A stretch of DNA of 64,000 bases from positions 186,001-250,000 of the forward strand of contig NZ_LBIO01000042.1 in the NCBI RefSeq assembly GCF_001280505.1. Reading direction: 5' to 3'. The first letter of the stretch is position 1; each line of letters begins with the position of its first letter. Origin of the DNA: Mangrovimonas sp. TPBH4. GTDB lineage: Bacteria; Bacteroidota; Bacteroidia; Flavobacteriales; Flavobacteriaceae. Position numbers and translations under genes: made by a program. Shown here piece after piece: positions 26,354-34,557 of the stretch. The notes under the pieces are model-generated. The model ran no database searches and was not told where the DNA came from. It worked only from the letters and a program-made list of their open reading frames with translations.

Positions 26354-27559
26354 ATGAAAAAGATTTTTGCCCTTATTTTACTTTTTGTCACCGTACAGAT
26401 CCAAGCCCAAAAATTCGATGGTTTGGCAGAAACACCTCCAATGGGGTGGAACAGTTGGAATACCTTTGGCACTAATATCAATGAACAATTGGTAAAGGAT
26501 ATTGCCGATAAATTTGTAGAGCTTGGCTTGAAGGATGCAGGCTACGAATATATTGTGCTGGATGATGGTTGGATGGCAAAAGAGCGCGATGAAAATGGTA
26601 ATTTGGTGCCAGACCCTGTTAAATTTCCAAATGGGATGAAAGTAGTTGCCGATTATGTGCACTCCAAAGGCTTAAAATTTGGTTTGTATAATTGTGCGGG
26701 ATCACAAACCTGTGCGGGGTATCCAGGGAGTAGAGGGTACGAATATCAAGATGCTAGAAGTTACGCCTCTTGGGATATAGACTATTTAAAATACGATTGG
26801 TGTAACACAGAAAAATTGAATGCCGAAGGAGCCTATATGACTATGCGTGACGCATTAAAGGCTGCGGGAAGACCTGTTGTGTTCAGTATTTGTGAATGGG
26901 GTGATAATGAGCCTTGGAAATGGGCTAAAGATATCGGACATTTGTGGCGCGTTACAGGAGATATTATCAACTGTTGGGATTGTGAGGTAGGACATGGATC
27001 TTGGTCTTCATGGGGGATCTGGAAAATCATTGACATGCGTAAGGATATTCGCGGTGCTGCAGGTCCCGGTCATTGGAATGATTTGGATATGATGGAGGTT
27101 GGAAACGGAATGACCGATGCAGAAGACAGAAGTCATTTTGCCATGTGGAGCATCATGACCTCTCCGTTAATTATGGGGAATGATTTGAGAAGTGCTTCCA
27201 AGGAAACCATAAAAACGCTTTCCAATAAGGACGTCGTTGCCATTAATCAGGATGCATTGGGAATCCAAGGATTCCGTTTCACCAATGAAAATGGCATTGA
27301 AATTTGGCTAAAACCTTTGGAAAATAATGCTTGGGCCATGGTTTTTGTCAATATGAAGAATGAAGAGGTAGAAATCGACTTTGATTTTTCCAAACATGAC
27401 ATTGGAGATGATGTTCACGGTAGAATGTTAGAGCCAAAGCACAATGTTTATAACATTAGAGATTTGTTTAATCACATGAATTTGGGGGATACTTCAAAAA
27501 ATATGAAAGCTAAAATTGGGGTTCACGATGTTCTGATGATTAAACTTGAAAAAAAATAA
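26354..27559 (+). CDS. Alpha-galactosidase, GH27
   Basis: A 401-residue secreted enzyme with a signal peptide (MKKIFALILLFVTVQIQA) and a GH27 barrel. It opens with the family signature TPPMGWNSWN. Nucleophile Asp148 is in LKYDWC, acid/base Asp203 in WRVTGDI, and GHWNDLDMMEVGNG follows. The last 90 residues form the C-terminal beta domain. It removes terminal alpha-1,6-galactose from galactomannan oligosaccharides, probably in the periplasm. The ATG at 26354 is chosen over an upstream TTG that lies in the hairpin. It is followed after 32 bases by a LacI regulator, which may control it. Confidence 0.95.
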   Translation: MKKIFALILLFVTVQIQAQKFDGLAETPPMGWNSWNTFGTNINEQLVKDIADKFVELGLKDAGYEYIVLDDGWMAKERDENGNLVPDPVKFPNGMKVVADYVHSKGLKFGLYNCAGSQTCAGYPGSRGYEYQDARSYASWDIDYLKYDWCNTEKLNAEGAYMTMRDALKAAGRPVVFSICEWGDNEPWKWAKDIGHLWRVTGDIINCWDCEVGHGSWSSWGIWKIIDMRKDIRGAAGPGHWNDLDMMEVGNGMTDAEDRSHFAMWSIMTSPLIMGNDLRSASKETIKTLSNKDVVAINQDALGIQGFRFTNENGIEIWLKPLENNAWAMVFVNMKNEEVEIDFDFSKHDIGDDVHGRMLEPKHNVYNIRDLFNHMNLGDTSKNMKAKIGVHDVLMIKLEKK

Positions 27560-27591
27560 TCACGAATAAAAAGATTTAGTAAATTTAAACC

Positions 27592-28602
27592 ATGGGTGCA
27601 AAAATAACGCTAAAGGATTTAGCGAAAATATTGAATGTTTCGGTATCAACGGTTTCAAAGGCTTTAAACGATAATCCTGAGATTAGTGTTGAGACTAGGA
27701 CCAAGATCAAGGAGCTGGCGGAATCATATAGATATGTCCCGAATAACATAGCTCAAAGTTTAAAATCTAAATCGACCAAAACTATTGGAGTGGTAATTCC
27801 GGCAATATTGCTGGAATTTTTCTGTAAGGTACTTTATGGTATCGAAAAGGAAGCAACTGCACGTGGGTATAAGATTATTATCTGCCTATCTAACGAGCTT
27901 CAACAAAAGGAAAGTGAAAGTATAGATACGTTTATTAATGGAAGTGTAGATGGGATCATTCTTTCGTTGGCAGAGGAAACCCAAAAAACTAAGAATTACT
28001 CGCATTTTTACAAGAGTATGAATTATCATTTGCCAATGGTAATGTTTGATAGAGTGTCTGATGAAATTCAATGTGATAAAGTTACCGTTGATGATTTTCA
28101 CGGGGCTCATAAGGCCACGAAATTTCTATATGAAACAGGATGTAGAAATATTGTTTTTGTAAATCCTATTCCAACAATTAGTGTGGGTCAAGAGCGTGAA
28201 AGTGGTTATTTGGAAGCCTTGGAAGAGCTGCAGATTTCCCCCATGATTTTGAATGTGGAAAACTACAGTACTATTGAGAGGGAGTTGTCGGAGTTTTTAA
28301 GTACAAATAAAGTGGATGCCATCCTGGCTGCCGATGAGTATTCAGCTGTATTGGCGCTGAATGTGGCTAGATTGAATGGCTATAAAATTCCAGATGAAAT
28401 ATCTGTGATAGGGTTTACTAACGGACTTATGGCAGAGCATTCTATTCCTTCGTTGACTGTAGTAAGCCAGCATGCCGAACAAATTGGAAGGGAATCTGTA
28501 AAAGCCTTACTTGATAGAATACAAGGTCAAACAACAGAAACCGCACACCATGTGGTGGAAACAACTATTATTCATAGAAATTCTACCAAGAAATTAGTAT
28601 AA
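27592..28602 (+). CDS. LacI-family transcriptional regulator
   Basis: A 336-residue regulator with an N-terminal LacI HTH (KDLAKILNVSVSTVSKALND, residues about 6-25), the hinge helix region NNIAQSLKSK, and a periplasmic-binding-like effector domain (KTIGVVIPAI, then DGIILSLAEE, and the late GFTNGLMAEHSIPSLT). It lies 32 bases after the GH27 gene and convergent to a GH5 gene. It gives the locus a second regulator besides the AraC protein. Targets and ligand are unknown. Confidence 0.93.
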   Translation: MGAKITLKDLAKILNVSVSTVSKALNDNPEISVETRTKIKELAESYRYVPNNIAQSLKSKSTKTIGVVIPAILLEFFCKVLYGIEKEATARGYKIIICLSNELQQKESESIDTFINGSVDGIILSLAEETQKTKNYSHFYKSMNYHLPMVMFDRVSDEIQCDKVTVDDFHGAHKATKFLYETGCRNIVFVNPIPTISVGQERESGYLEALEELQISPMILNVENYSTIERELSEFLSTNKVDAILAADEYSAVLALNVARLNGYKIPDEISVIGFTNGLMAEHSIPSLTVVSQHAEQIGRESVKALLDRIQGQTTETAHHVVETTIIHRNSTKKLV

Positions 28603-28618
28603 TTTTTTTTAATAAATG

Positions 28619-28659
28619 AACTTCAGTGCTACTTGTTCAATACTTGTAGCTCTGAAGTT
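28619..28659. terminator. Hairpin terminator overlapping the GH5 3' end
   Basis: Arms AACTTCAGTGCTAC and GTAGCTCTGAAGTT pair with a single T-T mismatch around a 13-base loop, followed on the plus strand by TTCTTTTT. It ends the LacI transcript. The right arm and most of the loop lie inside the convergent GH5 coding sequence (stop at 28637). Confidence 0.65.
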
Positions 28660-29638
28660 TCTTTTTAAAATAGGTGCCATGCCTTGAAGGCGTATATTTA
28701 TCATCCGTAAACAAACGAGGCGCCCATTCTTTGTCAAATACCCAAATCATATAGGATATGCCGCGTTCATCGCAATAATTTGTGATGGCATCGCCATAGC
28801 TTTCGTCACTAATAACAGGTTGGTGGGCTCCAGGGTCTTCTGGTCCACAAAAACCAATTTCCGTGAGTATAAGGGGGTAATTGTTCTTTACAAAGCCCCA
28901 ATCTGCTGTCCACTGCTTTTCCCAAGGCTTTTCTCTTTTTTGAGGATAGGGGTGACTCACATAGGCAATTCCTTCAACATCTAGTGGAGACTGTTTAACC
29001 GGAGTTAGGTCGTAGGCCCAATTGAATCCTGCAACCAAAGGAATGCCTTTCCCTCCAATGGCTCGAATGATTGTAATCATCTCTTTGTTGAATTCAGACC
29101 ATTGTTCCCAGGTTATGGTTCCCAGTTCATGGTTGTAGGTTGTAGGTTCGTTAAACAATTCGTAAAAGGCTACGGTTGGATTGCTTCCGTATCTTTTGGC
29201 TATTTTTCTCCAGAAATCATAGGTTTCTTTCTGAGTGGTATCGTAAATGTCTGATTGATACATTTCTGTTCTAAGATTGCCAATGCTATGCCAGTCTATG
29301 ATAACATACATACCCAATTCTTCAGCCCATTTAATTCCTTCGTCCAAAAGTTTCATGTAGTTTTCGTGTCCGCGTTCATTCCAACGGGGAGGATGCACGG
29401 GGAATCTAACCAAGTTGGCACCCCAATTTTTGATTTCCTGAAAATAACTTTTGTTCCAATAGCCGTCTTTTTTTAGTTTGTCGGGATCACTTGTGTTCAG
29501 CCCTCGAAATATGATTGTGTTGCCTGTTTCGGTTATAAAACTATTACCTTTAACTTCAATGCGAAGCATTTTGGATTGGGCATTTAGTGTAAAGGATAGG
29601 CAAAACAATGCGATAGCTGTGAAATGTTTGATAGTCAT
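28637..29638 (-). CDS. Endo-glycanase, GH5 (cellulase/mannanase family)
   Basis: A 333-residue secreted enzyme with signal peptide (IALFCLSFTLNA, cleavage before QSK). The GH5 barrel shows RFPVHP, IIDWHS, acid/base Glu164 in YELFNEPTT and nucleophile Glu260 in ILTEIGF; VSHPYPQK holds the conserved His-Pro-Tyr. It differs from the first GH5 of the locus (8300) in length, lack of a lipid anchor and motif spelling, so it is another subfamily. It closes the mannan locus on the right and is convergent to the LacI gene. Mannan, glucomannan or beta-glucan are possible substrates. Confidence 0.87.
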   Translation of the reverse strand: MTIKHFTAIALFCLSFTLNAQSKMLRIEVKGNSFITETGNTIIFRGLNTSDPDKLKKDGYWNKSYFQEIKNWGANLVRFPVHPPRWNERGHENYMKLLDEGIKWAEELGMYVIIDWHSIGNLRTEMYQSDIYDTTQKETYDFWRKIAKRYGSNPTVAFYELFNEPTTYNHELGTITWEQWSEFNKEMITIIRAIGGKGIPLVAGFNWAYDLTPVKQSPLDVEGIAYVSHPYPQKREKPWEKQWTADWGFVKNNYPLILTEIGFCGPEDPGAHQPVISDESYGDAITNYCDERGISYMIWVFDKEWAPRLFTDDKYTPSRHGTYFKKKLQSYKY

Positions 29639-30065
29639 TTTTACGGTTGTATAATGTTACAATATGCTCTTAGCAAGTTAGGTGTTTTCTTCTGAAAACA
29701 GACATATTATTTTGTCGAAGAATGCTATGATTTTACCTAAAATTAACATTTAAAAATAAGATAATTCCTACTGAAATGCATTTCATCGAATATATTTAGT
29801 GTTTTGTCGTGTATATTTTAACTGTTATATCATTTGATTTTATCTTAGCTGTACTTCTTTAAGCCCCAAACACTTATCGAGGTTATTTTAATTCATTGAA
29901 TCTTATTTTAAGTAACTAAATTTTATTCCCTCAGCTAGTTACGATTTGCACAGTTTTGTGTATTTGTTAATCCATTCCTCCCTCCAATGGCATTTAACGA
30001 TGCGTTGTTAATAGTAATTTACTAAACCCAAATATTAACTATTGTTCAACCAAAAATTAAGAATC
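29639..30065. other. 427-base A+T-rich intergenic region
   Basis: No coding frame of note. It holds ATGTTACAATAT at 29654-29665, 15 bases before the GH5 start; the same 12 bases lie at 16688-16699 before the AraC gene. The rest is A+T-rich and probably carries the promoters of the divergent GH5 and small-peptide genes; no TAnnTTTG box with a spaced TTG was found. Confidence 0.4.
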
Positions 30066-30233
30066 ATGAAAGCCCTAAAAATTACATTATTATTGTTAGC
30101 CGTATTAGTATTGACTGTATCTGGACAACGTAGCGATGTTAGCAACGATAATACACCTACCTATAAAGAGTACAGCAATAAAAACTTATTAGCACACGAG
30201 AGGTCTATAGGAAAACTTAAGACCAACGGATAA
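30066..30233 (+). CDS. Small secreted peptide (55 aa), unknown function
   Basis: A 55-residue product with a clear signal peptide (MKALKITLLLLAVLVLTVSG) that would leave a mature peptide of about 35 residues, hydrophilic and rich in Asn, Lys and Ser with no Cys. The ATG at 30066 is preferred over an upstream in-frame start because it gives a normal n-region. A strong terminator follows at 30262-30296, so it is a separate transcript. It lies directly before a sensor kinase with an extracytoplasmic TPR domain. No family recognised. Confidence 0.6.
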   Translation: MKALKITLLLLAVLVLTVSGQRSDVSNDNTPTYKEYSNKNLLAHERSIGKLKTNG

Positions 30234-30261
30234 ATACATTTCTCCCTGTATAGTTTGTAAG

Positions 30262-30296
30262 AGCTCTTTGCCAATATTTGGCAAGGGGCTTTTTTT
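30262..30296 (+). terminator. Rho-independent terminator of the small-peptide gene
   Basis: Arms AGCTCTTTGCCA and TGGCAAGGGGCT pair fully (two G-T wobbles) around a 5-base loop, followed by a run of six to seven T. Confidence 0.88.
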
Positions 30297-30340
30297 GTTG
30301 TATTATAAGTTCATGAATCTATATTCATTTCTTAATATTT

Positions 30341-30357
30341 ATTCTAAATTTGAGAAT
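30341..30357. promoter_or_regulatory. 17-bp near-palindrome over a -7 box before the kinase gene
   Basis: ATTCTAAATTTGAGAAT pairs along its whole length except one position and contains TAAATTTG (30345-30352), a match to TAnnTTTG. A start of transcription near 30357 would give a leader of about 20 bases before the kinase. It may be promoter and operator combined. No -33 TTG at usual spacing. Confidence 0.4.
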
Positions 30358-30377
30358 AGATTGTAACATTAAGTATT

Positions 30378-32408
30378 TTGATAAGGCCCTTCTTTTTTGT
30401 TTCCTTCTTACTAATCTCCTATACATTTTTCTCTCAGGAGAATGAGAATACTTCCACTTTAGATAGCATCATTAAGTTGAGGAAAATGTCTCAAGATGAA
30501 GAATTTTCCTTGGAGGAAAGGTTGGATTATGCTTTAAAGTCTTCACTGCTGGCTAAACAAATGGGGGTAGATTCTACAATTTTGGCAAGTGACAGGAAAT
30601 TATCCTTGATGTATTTCGAAACGGAACAATATGATGACTATGTCAAAATCAATCAGAGAAATGTAAAGCTGGCTGCAAAACTAAGTGATACTTCTGCTTT
30701 GGCGGTAGCTAGCTCTAATCTAGGATATTTCTATCATTATGTCAAGCAGGTTGATAGCGCCTATTATTATTTGTATAAATCTTTGGACTATGCTGTTTCT
30801 TTAAGTGATAAACATATGCAAGCAGATGTTTTAACAAATATTGCGGAAATCCAAGTTATGGAAAAAGATTATATGAGTGGGGAGGAGAATGCAATTAAGG
30901 CTATTAAGCTATTTGAAAAACAACCTAAGAGTGAATACAATTTGGGGAATCAATGGATGCTTACCAATTTGTTGGGTGTAATTTCAAATAAATTACAACA
31001 CTATGATAAAGCTATTGTTCATTATGATCAAGCAATTAATATCGCTGATAGAATGAAAGATGGTTTTGTTGAAAGGTGCATTTCTATAAATAACAAAGCT
31101 TTTGTATATAGGGGAAAGGATGATTTTGAAACTGCATTAGATTTATATGAAGGTCTTTTGCCTTTTAAAAAGGAATATGAGGAGTATGATCCTTCCTTTT
31201 ACGCATTAATAGTTGATAACATTGCCTATACAAAATTAGAAGCAGGCCATACGGATTATGGAGCCATGGACGAGATGTTCAAGGAAGCATACAGAATTTC
31301 TGATAGTTTGGAAGATCCGGCTACTAAACAGGCTGTATGTTTGGATATTTCTAAGTTTTATGCTAAGCTAGAGCAAAGGGATTCCGCTTTGGTTTATGCT
31401 TATGAGGCCAGAAAGCTTAGCAAGGAAACTTCCTCCAACGAAATATATTTAGATGCTTTAATGGTGCTTTCACAGTTAAAAGAGGGAGATTCTGGTAAAG
31501 CATATTTAAATGAACACATCAAACTGAGTGATAGCTTACTTAATGTAGAGCGTAATGTACGAAACAAATTTGCCAGAATAGAATTTGAGACCGATCTTAT
31601 AGAACAGGAAAATCAAAGGATTTCCCGTGAGCGCTTTTGGTTGTTTGTATTGTCTTTGGTCCTATTATTTACCTTATTTCTTCTATATGTTATTGCAACC
31701 CAAAGAGCAAAGAACAAGGAATTAAGGTTTAGGCAGGATCAGCAAAAAGCCAATGAGGAAATCTATAACTTGATGTTGTCCCAACAAGATAAGGTTGAGG
31801 AAGCCCGAGCGCACGAAAAGAAACGTATTTCTGAAGAGCTTCATGACGGTATTTTAGGACGTTTGTTTGGTACTAGACTTAGTTTGGATAGCTTGAGCTT
31901 TAGCGAAGGGAAAGAGGCCGCTACAAGCAGGATAGGATACATTTCGGAATTGAAGAAAATAGAAGAGGACATCCGAAAAATTTCCCATGATTTGAATACC
32001 GATTTTGTGTCCGGTTCGGGGTTCATGGATATTGTAAGTGAACTTGTGGAAAAGCAGGCCAATGCCTATCAACTAAATTATACTTTCGATTATACAGACG
32101 ACATAAATTGGGAAAATGTCCCCAATAAAACCAAGATTAATATTTACAGAATAATTCAAGAGTCGCTTCAAAACATATACAAGCATGCCGAAGCCCAGTT
32201 GGTGAAAATAGATGTGAGCTTAAAAGAGGAGATAATTGTAATGACTCTTACAGACGATGGGAAGGGGTTTGATGTGAACAAAAGCAGAAAGGGCATAGGC
32301 TTGAAAAATATTAATTCTAGGGTGGCAGAAGTTGATGGCAAGCTTAGCATTGATTCAGCTCCAAATCAAGGAACAACAATTACAATAGAAATTCCATATA
32401 TAAACTAA
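30378..32408 (+). CDS. TPR-domain sensor histidine kinase (HisKA_3/NarL type)
   Basis: A 676-residue membrane kinase. A signal peptide (about 1-19) is followed by a helical TPR region (about 45-390; e.g. NNKAFVYRGKDDFETALDLY), one transmembrane segment (about 420-440), a coiled-coil linker, the HisKA_3 box with phospho-acceptor His489 in RISEELHDG, and an HATPase domain (about 570-676; DDGKGFD, GIGLKNI, GTTITIEIP). The start is TTG at 30378, as no ATG upstream of the signal peptide exists; upstream stop is at 30357. Gene order, 4-base gap and domain types pair it with the next gene as a two-component system. The ligand is unknown. Confidence 0.88.
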   Translation: MIRPFFFVSFLLISYTFFSQENENTSTLDSIIKLRKMSQDEEFSLEERLDYALKSSLLAKQMGVDSTILASDRKLSLMYFETEQYDDYVKINQRNVKLAAKLSDTSALAVASSNLGYFYHYVKQVDSAYYYLYKSLDYAVSLSDKHMQADVLTNIAEIQVMEKDYMSGEENAIKAIKLFEKQPKSEYNLGNQWMLTNLLGVISNKLQHYDKAIVHYDQAINIADRMKDGFVERCISINNKAFVYRGKDDFETALDLYEGLLPFKKEYEEYDPSFYALIVDNIAYTKLEAGHTDYGAMDEMFKEAYRISDSLEDPATKQAVCLDISKFYAKLEQRDSALVYAYEARKLSKETSSNEIYLDALMVLSQLKEGDSGKAYLNEHIKLSDSLLNVERNVRNKFARIEFETDLIEQENQRISRERFWLFVLSLVLLFTLFLLYVIATQRAKNKELRFRQDQQKANEEIYNLMLSQQDKVEEARAHEKKRISEELHDGILGRLFGTRLSLDSLSFSEGKEAATSRIGYISELKKIEEDIRKISHDLNTDFVSGSGFMDIVSELVEKQANAYQLNYTFDYTDDINWENVPNKTKINIYRIIQESLQNIYKHAEAQLVKIDVSLKEEIIVMTLTDDGKGFDVNKSRKGIGLKNINSRVAEVDGKLSIDSAPNQGTTITIEIPYIN

Positions 32409-32412
32409 AATT

Positions 32413-33084
32413 ATGATGCAGCAGATAAATATCTTAATGGTAGACGATCACCCAATGATTATAGAAGGTTATCAAAATACGTTGATGGCAACTAAAAATG
32501 AGGATCAAGTACTTTTAATTGATACTGCAAATAACTGCGATACGGCCAACGAACTGCTACAACGTTCTGCAAAGGAGCGTCCTTACGACGTATGTTTTTT
32601 TGATATCAGTTTGCCTAGTTCGGCAGATGGTACTATTTCTTCGGGTGAAGACTTGGCAAAAATAGCTCGCGATGTCATGCCTCATTCCAAAATCATTATT
32701 CTTACCATGTTTAATGAGTCGTATAGAATCCATAATATCATTAAAGAAGTCGAACCTGATGGTTTTTTAATAAAAAGTGATCTAACTTCTGTGGAGTTGG
32801 CCGAAGCTTTTCAGCATATATTGGTATCGCCACCATATTACAGTAGCACGGTAAATAACTATCTAAAGAAAACGGTAACCAGTGATATTTATATTGATGA
32901 TATCAACCGAAAGATATTACACTTATTATCGCAAGGAATCAAGACCAGGAGTTTAAAGGAGTATATCGACTTGTCCATGAGTGCTATTGAAAAACGCAAA
33001 AAGCAGATGAAATTGTTGTTTTCGGTGGAAGATGGTAAGGACGAAACTCTTTTGAAGGAAGCCCGGGATAAAGGATTTTTATAA
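32413..33084 (+). CDS. Two-component response regulator with divergent LuxR-like output
   Basis: A 223-residue cytoplasmic regulator. The receiver domain (about 5-135) shows the acidic pocket DDHP, phospho-acceptor Asp64 in CFFDISLP, Thr in IILTMFN and Lys in FLIKSD. The output region (about 160-203; ILHLLSQGIKTRSLKEYIDL) resembles a LuxR-type HTH but is far from the canonical pattern, and a 20-residue acidic/basic tail follows. It starts 4 bases after the kinase stop; ATGATG gives two possible starts. DNA binding is likely but targets are unknown. Confidence 0.88.
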   Translation: MMQQINILMVDDHPMIIEGYQNTLMATKNEDQVLLIDTANNCDTANELLQRSAKERPYDVCFFDISLPSSADGTISSGEDLAKIARDVMPHSKIIILTMFNESYRIHNIIKEVEPDGFLIKSDLTSVELAEAFQHILVSPPYYSSTVNNYLKKTVTSDIYIDDINRKILHLLSQGIKTRSLKEYIDLSMSAIEKRKKQMKLLFSVEDGKDETLLKEARDKGFL

Positions 33085-33280
33085 AAAATGCAGTTTTTTT
33101 CGGATTTTTGATGTTTTCAAAAAAGGCGAGAAGCCTTGTGGGGTCTGTGTTTTACGGTTTTTCCACATTAAGTTTGAGGTTTTTCCGCAGTTTTAACATG
33201 AAACCCTAGCATATATTTGTATCAGTCAACAGAATTAATTAATCCCTCTAAGTAATTTGTTGAATTGATAGCAAAGAACA

Positions 33281-33307
33281 TAAGCCTGACAACCTACGTC
33301 AGGCTTA
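33281..33307. terminator. Hairpin terminator after the response regulator region
   Basis: Perfect 10-base arms TAAGCCTGAC / GTCAGGCTTA around a 7-base loop, followed by TTTGCTTTT on the plus strand. It can end the two-component transcript or a short transcript starting near 33225, and may act for the convergent DUF456 gene. Confidence 0.7.
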
Positions 33308-33314
33308 TTTGCTT

Positions 33315-33815
33315 TTAGGAGGTTAGGTTTCCCCAATTGTCAATAAGCATTGCTATAAAAAGCCCTAAGTAAACAAGGGAAATTACAAACTTCATAAAGG
33401 TAGATGCCAAAAAGCCCAAAAAGGACCCCCAAGCAGCTTTCATGGCGGTGTCGAAGGAACTTTTATTAAACAGCTCTCCTATTAAGGCTCCTATAAATGG
33501 CCCGACGATAATACCAAAGGGGCCTAGAAAAATTAATCCTATAATAAGTCCGATAGTGGTTCCAACAATTCCCGCTCTACTGCCTCCGTATCGTTTGGTA
33601 CCCACAGCAGGAATGATATAATCCAAAATCATAATGCCAACGGCAATAATAAAAGTAATCGCCAAAAAGGTTTTGGTTACTGGGATGCTGTTTGTGATGC
33701 CAATCAGCAACAAGCCAATCCAACTTAAAAGAGGTCCTGGCAGTATGGGAAGGAAGCTTCCCAAAATTCCGAGTAGCATACAGAGAGCTGAAATAACAAT
33801 CAAAAATATGTCCAT
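33315..33815 (-). CDS. DUF456 family membrane protein
   Basis: A 166-residue inner-membrane protein with about four hydrophobic segments and the Gly/Pro-rich blocks typical of DUF456 (LGSFLPILPGPLLSW, IPAVGTKRYGGSRAGIVG, GPFGIIVGPFIGALIGE). The repeated small-residue helices look like Gly-zipper membrane segments. No function is established for the family. It stands alone, convergent to the response regulator gene. Confidence 0.85.
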   Translation of the reverse strand: MDIFLIVISALCMLLGILGSFLPILPGPLLSWIGLLLIGITNSIPVTKTFLAITFIIAVGIMILDYIIPAVGTKRYGGSRAGIVGTTIGLIIGLIFLGPFGIIVGPFIGALIGELFNKSSFDTAMKAAWGSFLGFLASTFMKFVISLVYLGLFIAMLIDNWGNLTS

Positions 33816-34073
33816 GGAGTAATTTAAAATTTAGTTGTTTGACGTCTTTACGATCTTAAAGTTACAGTTGTAAAACTTTAAATCCGGTGTGTTGAAGAAT
33901 AATTTGTGAATTTTGATGTTGATATTTAGAGAGTTAAGTGCTGTGTCTCATGTGTTTTTCCTTGTAGGGAATATTCCTGATTTTATTTGTATATTATTGA
34001 AGCGATTGAAGTAGTATAATTGTAATTTTAAATCCCTGTAAAAATTGTACTTTTCGTGTTCAGTAATATATAA

Positions 34074-34550
34074 ATGAAGCACTTATTACTAGTTTTTTGT
34101 GTTGTTTTGTTAACGTCCTGTAACTATTTTGAGCAAAAAAAAATCTCTACGGAAGAGCTTTTGGAAGAGGAGTTACAAACGTTTAATTGGAAGGATGTAG
34201 ACGAGTACCCTACATTTGCTTCTTGTGATTCCTCATCGGGGAAATTTTTGAAAAAGCAGTGTTTTGAACAAACGCTTCAAAACATCGTGGCCGCGCAATT
34301 GTCAAAACAACGCATTATAGTGTCCCAGGATGTCTCGGATACCATTCTCCTGAAAATTACCATAGACAATAAGGGGCAATTCACCATTGATGACATCAGT
34401 TATAAACCGTTGACTGGACAACAAATTCCAAAGTTAGATAGTTTATTGCGTCATAGTTTCGATTCTTTACCAAAAATATATCCCGCCATTAAACGAAGCC
34501 AACAGGTGGCGACGCAGTTTAGCTTGCCAATTGTGGTGAATATTCAATAA
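34074..34550 (+). CDS. Lipoprotein of unknown function, TonB C-terminal-like
   Basis: A 158-residue lipoprotein (lipobox Cys16 in LLTSCNYF). After a charged linker, EYPTFASC and the pattern LKITIDNKGQFTIDDISY followed by a helix and a closing QFSLPIVVNIQ resemble the TonB/energy-transducer C-terminal fold seen in many Bacteroidota proteins. No transmembrane anchor of a real TonB is present. It stands alone, convergent to a beta-barrel protein gene. Function unknown. Confidence 0.6.
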   Translation: MKHLLLVFCVVLLTSCNYFEQKKISTEELLEEELQTFNWKDVDEYPTFASCDSSSGKFLKKQCFEQTLQNIVAAQLSKQRIIVSQDVSDTILLKITIDNKGQFTIDDISYKPLTGQQIPKLDSLLRHSFDSLPKIYPAIKRSQQVATQFSLPIVVNIQ

Positions 34551-34557
34551 GTAGAAC

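Noticed and set aside
28637..29638. Calling the second GH5 a mannanase outright
   Set aside because: Motifs show GH5 but not the subfamily; glucanase activity is equally possible from sequence.
30042..30065. Upstream start for the small secreted peptide
   Set aside because: Adds eight residues before a normal signal peptide and uses a TTG; the ATG at 30066 is better.
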